Positions 62,219 to 64,000 of a stretch of 64,000 bases of DNA are shown in pieces. Numbering within the stretch: the stretch's first letter is position 1; each line of letters begins with the position of its first letter. The DNA is taken from NCBI GenBank assembly GCA_021462855.1, contig JAJTXQ010000036.1, positions 62,001 through 126,000 of the forward strand, written 5' to 3'. A program made the translations under genes and the position numbers. Origin of the DNA: Dehalococcoidia bacterium. GTDB taxonomy: Bacteria > Chloroflexota > Dehalococcoidia > DSTF01 > JACRBR01. Under the pieces are notes generated by a model that made no database searches, was not told where the DNA came from, and worked only from the letters and a program-made list of their open reading frames with translations.

Positions 62219-64000
62219 TTACGCCGGCATGCCCGCCGGCGCTTCCGCCGCCGCCAGCACGCCCCGCACCTCGATGGTGCTCCCCGCCGGCGACTTCTGC
62301 ACGACGATCTGCTGGTCGATGCGCTGCGCCAGGTCCGGCACGTGCGTGATGATGCCCACCATCCGCGAGTCCTGCCGCAGCCGGTCGATCACGTTGATGA
62401 CGGTCTGCAGCGTCTCCGGGTCGAGCGTGCCGAACCCCTCGTCGAGGAACAGGCTTTCGAGCCGCGACGCCGACGCGCTGCGCAGCTCGGGCAGCCGCTC
62501 CGAGAGCGCAAGCGCGAGCGCCAGCGATGCGACGAACGTCTCGCCGCCGCTCAGCGTCTTTGCCGGGCGCACCGTGTCCGCTTGCCAGTGGTCGATCACC
62601 TTGAACTCGCCCTCGTCGACGGTCATCTCGAAGCGGTCATACAGATCGCGCAGGTGCACCGTCGCCGTCTCGGCCAGCGCCACCATCGCCGTGGAGATGA
62701 CGAATTGCTGGAACGCGTCGTCGCGCAGCAGCAGGCCGAGCTCGTGGTACAGGGCTGCCCGCTCCCGGTGCGCGCGCGCCTCCGCGCGCAGCTCCGCCGC
62801 GCGCGCGATCGCCTGCCGTATGCGGCCGGCGCGGTCCGTCAGCTGCGTGACGCGCACGGCCAGCGATTCGGCGTCTTGCGTCGCGGCGGCGTGCTTGCGC
62901 TCGAACGACTGTTGCGGGGTCTCCTTCCGCTCGATGAGCGCAAGCTCTTCCCCCCATGCCTGCGCCTCGGCGAGCGCCCGGAGCTTCGCCATCCCGGCAT
63001 CGCCTTCCGCGCCGGCCGCCGCAGCCTCGCGCGCGAGCTCGTCGGCCTTCGCCGCCAGCCCCGCCAGGGCGGCGCCGCTCGCGTTCACCTGCGGCTCGAG
63101 GCCGGCAAGCTGCGAACGCAATCCATCGATCTTGCTCTCGATCGCGGCGCGCGCCGTGCGCGCCTCCTCCTGCACGGCGAGCGCCTTCCCGATCGCGCCG
63201 GCGTCGGGGGCGACGCCCTCCGGGAGCACCGCCGCGAGTTCGCGGCCGGCCTCCGCGGCGTCCCGCTCCACCCGCGCCAGATGCTCCTTCGCGGTCGCCA
63301 GCGCGCCTTGCGCGCGTTCCAGCGCCGACTGCGCCGCGCGCGCGTCGTCGGCCGCCTTCTTCTGCGCGGCAGCGGCGGACGACTCGGTCCTCTTCGCGTT
63401 CGCCAGCGCCGAAGCCGCAGCCTTCGGCAGCTTGCCGACGACGCCACCGCACACCGGGCACGGGTCGCCGGGCCGCAGGCCCTCGCGCACATGCGCCGCG
63501 GCGTCGGCGCGTTCCGCCGCTTCGCGCGCCGATGTCGCTTCGGTCAACGATGCTTCCGCCGCGGCGAGACGCTCCGCCACGCGCGCCGCCTCCGCGCGCG
63601 CCGCGTCCACGCCCGATGCGTCGTCCGCGGCGCGCCGGGACTGCGCGAGCTCACCCGCCAGCCGCTCCATCGCAAGCGCGCGCGACCGCCCGACGCTGAG
63701 CGCGTTGTGCCGGTCCGCGTCGTACGGCGACGCCTGGTGCTGCTTCTCGCTCGCCGCGATGTCCTTCTTCAGCGCCGCGACGCGTTTCACGCCGTCCGCC
63801 GCCAGCTGCTTCGTCTCCTCGATCTCCTTGAGCGTCGCCTTGCGCGCCTCTTCGCGCTCCGCGCGCCGCTTGCGGGCGGCGAGAACCGCGTGCACGCTCG
63901 ACAGCGCGCTCGTCAGCGCGTCGCGGAGCACGACCGCCGCGTCACGCGCGGGCGTCGCCTCCGCGAGCTCGGCGACCGTGGCCTCCAGCGCCTCTTCGGT
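62219..64000 (-). CDS. sbcC: SbcC/Rad50-type nuclease subunit ATPase, 3' part only
   Basis: 593 residues are visible and the frame is open to the window edge; the N-terminal Walker A half lies outside. The zinc hook CPVCGG sits between two long alanine/glutamate-rich coiled coils. The C-terminal ABC half has the signature LSGGETFVASLALALALSE, Walker B LFLDEGFGTLD and the H-loop IITHV. SbcC with SbcD opens hairpins and processes double-strand ends. sbcD should lie upstream on this strand, to the right of the window. Confidence 0.93.
   Translation of the reverse strand, partial: TEEALEATVAELAEATPARDAAVVLRDALTSALSSVHAVLAARKRRAEREEARKATLKEIEETKQLAADGVKRVAALKKDIAASEKQHQASPYDADRHNALSVGRSRALAMERLAGELAQSRRAADDASGVDAARAEAARVAERLAAAEASLTEATSAREAAERADAAAHVREGLRPGDPCPVCGGVVGKLPKAAASALANAKRTESSAAAAQKKAADDARAAQSALERAQGALATAKEHLARVERDAAEAGRELAAVLPEGVAPDAGAIGKALAVQEEARTARAAIESKIDGLRSQLAGLEPQVNASGAALAGLAAKADELAREAAAAGAEGDAGMAKLRALAEAQAWGEELALIERKETPQQSFERKHAAATQDAESLAVRVTQLTDRAGRIRQAIARAAELRAEARAHRERAALYHELGLLLRDDAFQQFVISTAMVALAETATVHLRDLYDRFEMTVDEGEFKVIDHWQADTVRPAKTLSGGETFVASLALALALSERLPELRSASASRLESLFLDEGFGTLDPETLQTVINVIDRLRQDSRMVGIITHVPDLAQRIDQQIVVQKSPAGSTIEVRGVLAAAEAPAGMPA

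Overview
The window is 64 kb of very GC-rich bacterial chromosome, densely coding on both strands, with one tRNA, no rRNA, no recognisable insertion sequence, prophage or CRISPR array. The gene set (bS21, RibH, PdxT, GroEL with a CIRCE operator, ProS, an archaeal-type TyrRS, an R3H-domain AAA ATPase, an AarF/ABC1 kinase, CysO-type sulfur carriers) best fits a Terrabacteria lineage. My inference is a Chloroflexota of the Dehalococcoidia kind, but no marker here settles that.

Layout. 0-10.6 kb: end of a DRE-TIM metallolyase gene, a tiny zinc ribbon, a membrane glycosyltransferase diverging from a GH57 glucanotransferase, three tandem alpha/beta hydrolases, a tldD gene broken by an in-frame TAG, a lipoprotein and an amidohydrolase. 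10.6-16.6 kb: rpsU, a HesB-like protein without cluster cysteines, ribH, pdxT and the R3H ATPase. 16.6-24.5 kb: secreted proteins (cupredoxin lipoprotein, ScyD-like propeller, lysozyme-like protein, PD40 propeller, DedA) around groEL. 24.6-39.5 kb: a Rieske ferredoxin, sugar transferases, a metalloprotease, a beta-helix protein, FAH and CoA-transferase family enzymes, three adjacent split-barrel proteins and an ABC1 kinase.

39.6-43.6 kb is the most coherent block: an Rrf2 regulator, CysK, an E1-like adenylyltransferase with a CysO-like carrier fused to its N-terminus, a free CysO and a CysM. This reads as protein-bound-sulfide cysteine synthesis next to the ordinary O-acetylserine route. 43.9-52.2 kb: DinB, alanine dehydrogenase, ProS, a YdjC-type deacetylase, and a set of two related methyltransferases (one fused to a DinB-like domain) plus a GT4 glycosyltransferase that is a close paralogue of one at 28 kb; then tRNA-Ser(UGA). 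52.3-64 kb: a LuxR-type response regulator with an 1805-residue sensor kinase carrying five tandem GAF domains, TyrRS, an aldo/keto reductase and the 3' part of sbcC.

Regulation. Many genes have a TAnnnT hexamer only 6-9 bases before the start codon and no visible Shine-Dalgarno sequence, suggesting that leaderless transcripts are common. groEL and the rrf2 gene have more complete promoters (recognisable -35 and -10 with 17-base spacing), and groEL has a clear CIRCE operator. The strongest leads are the fused carrier-E1 cysteine cluster, the five-GAF kinase, the tldD amber codon, the leaderless-promoter pattern and the methyltransferase-DinB fusion.
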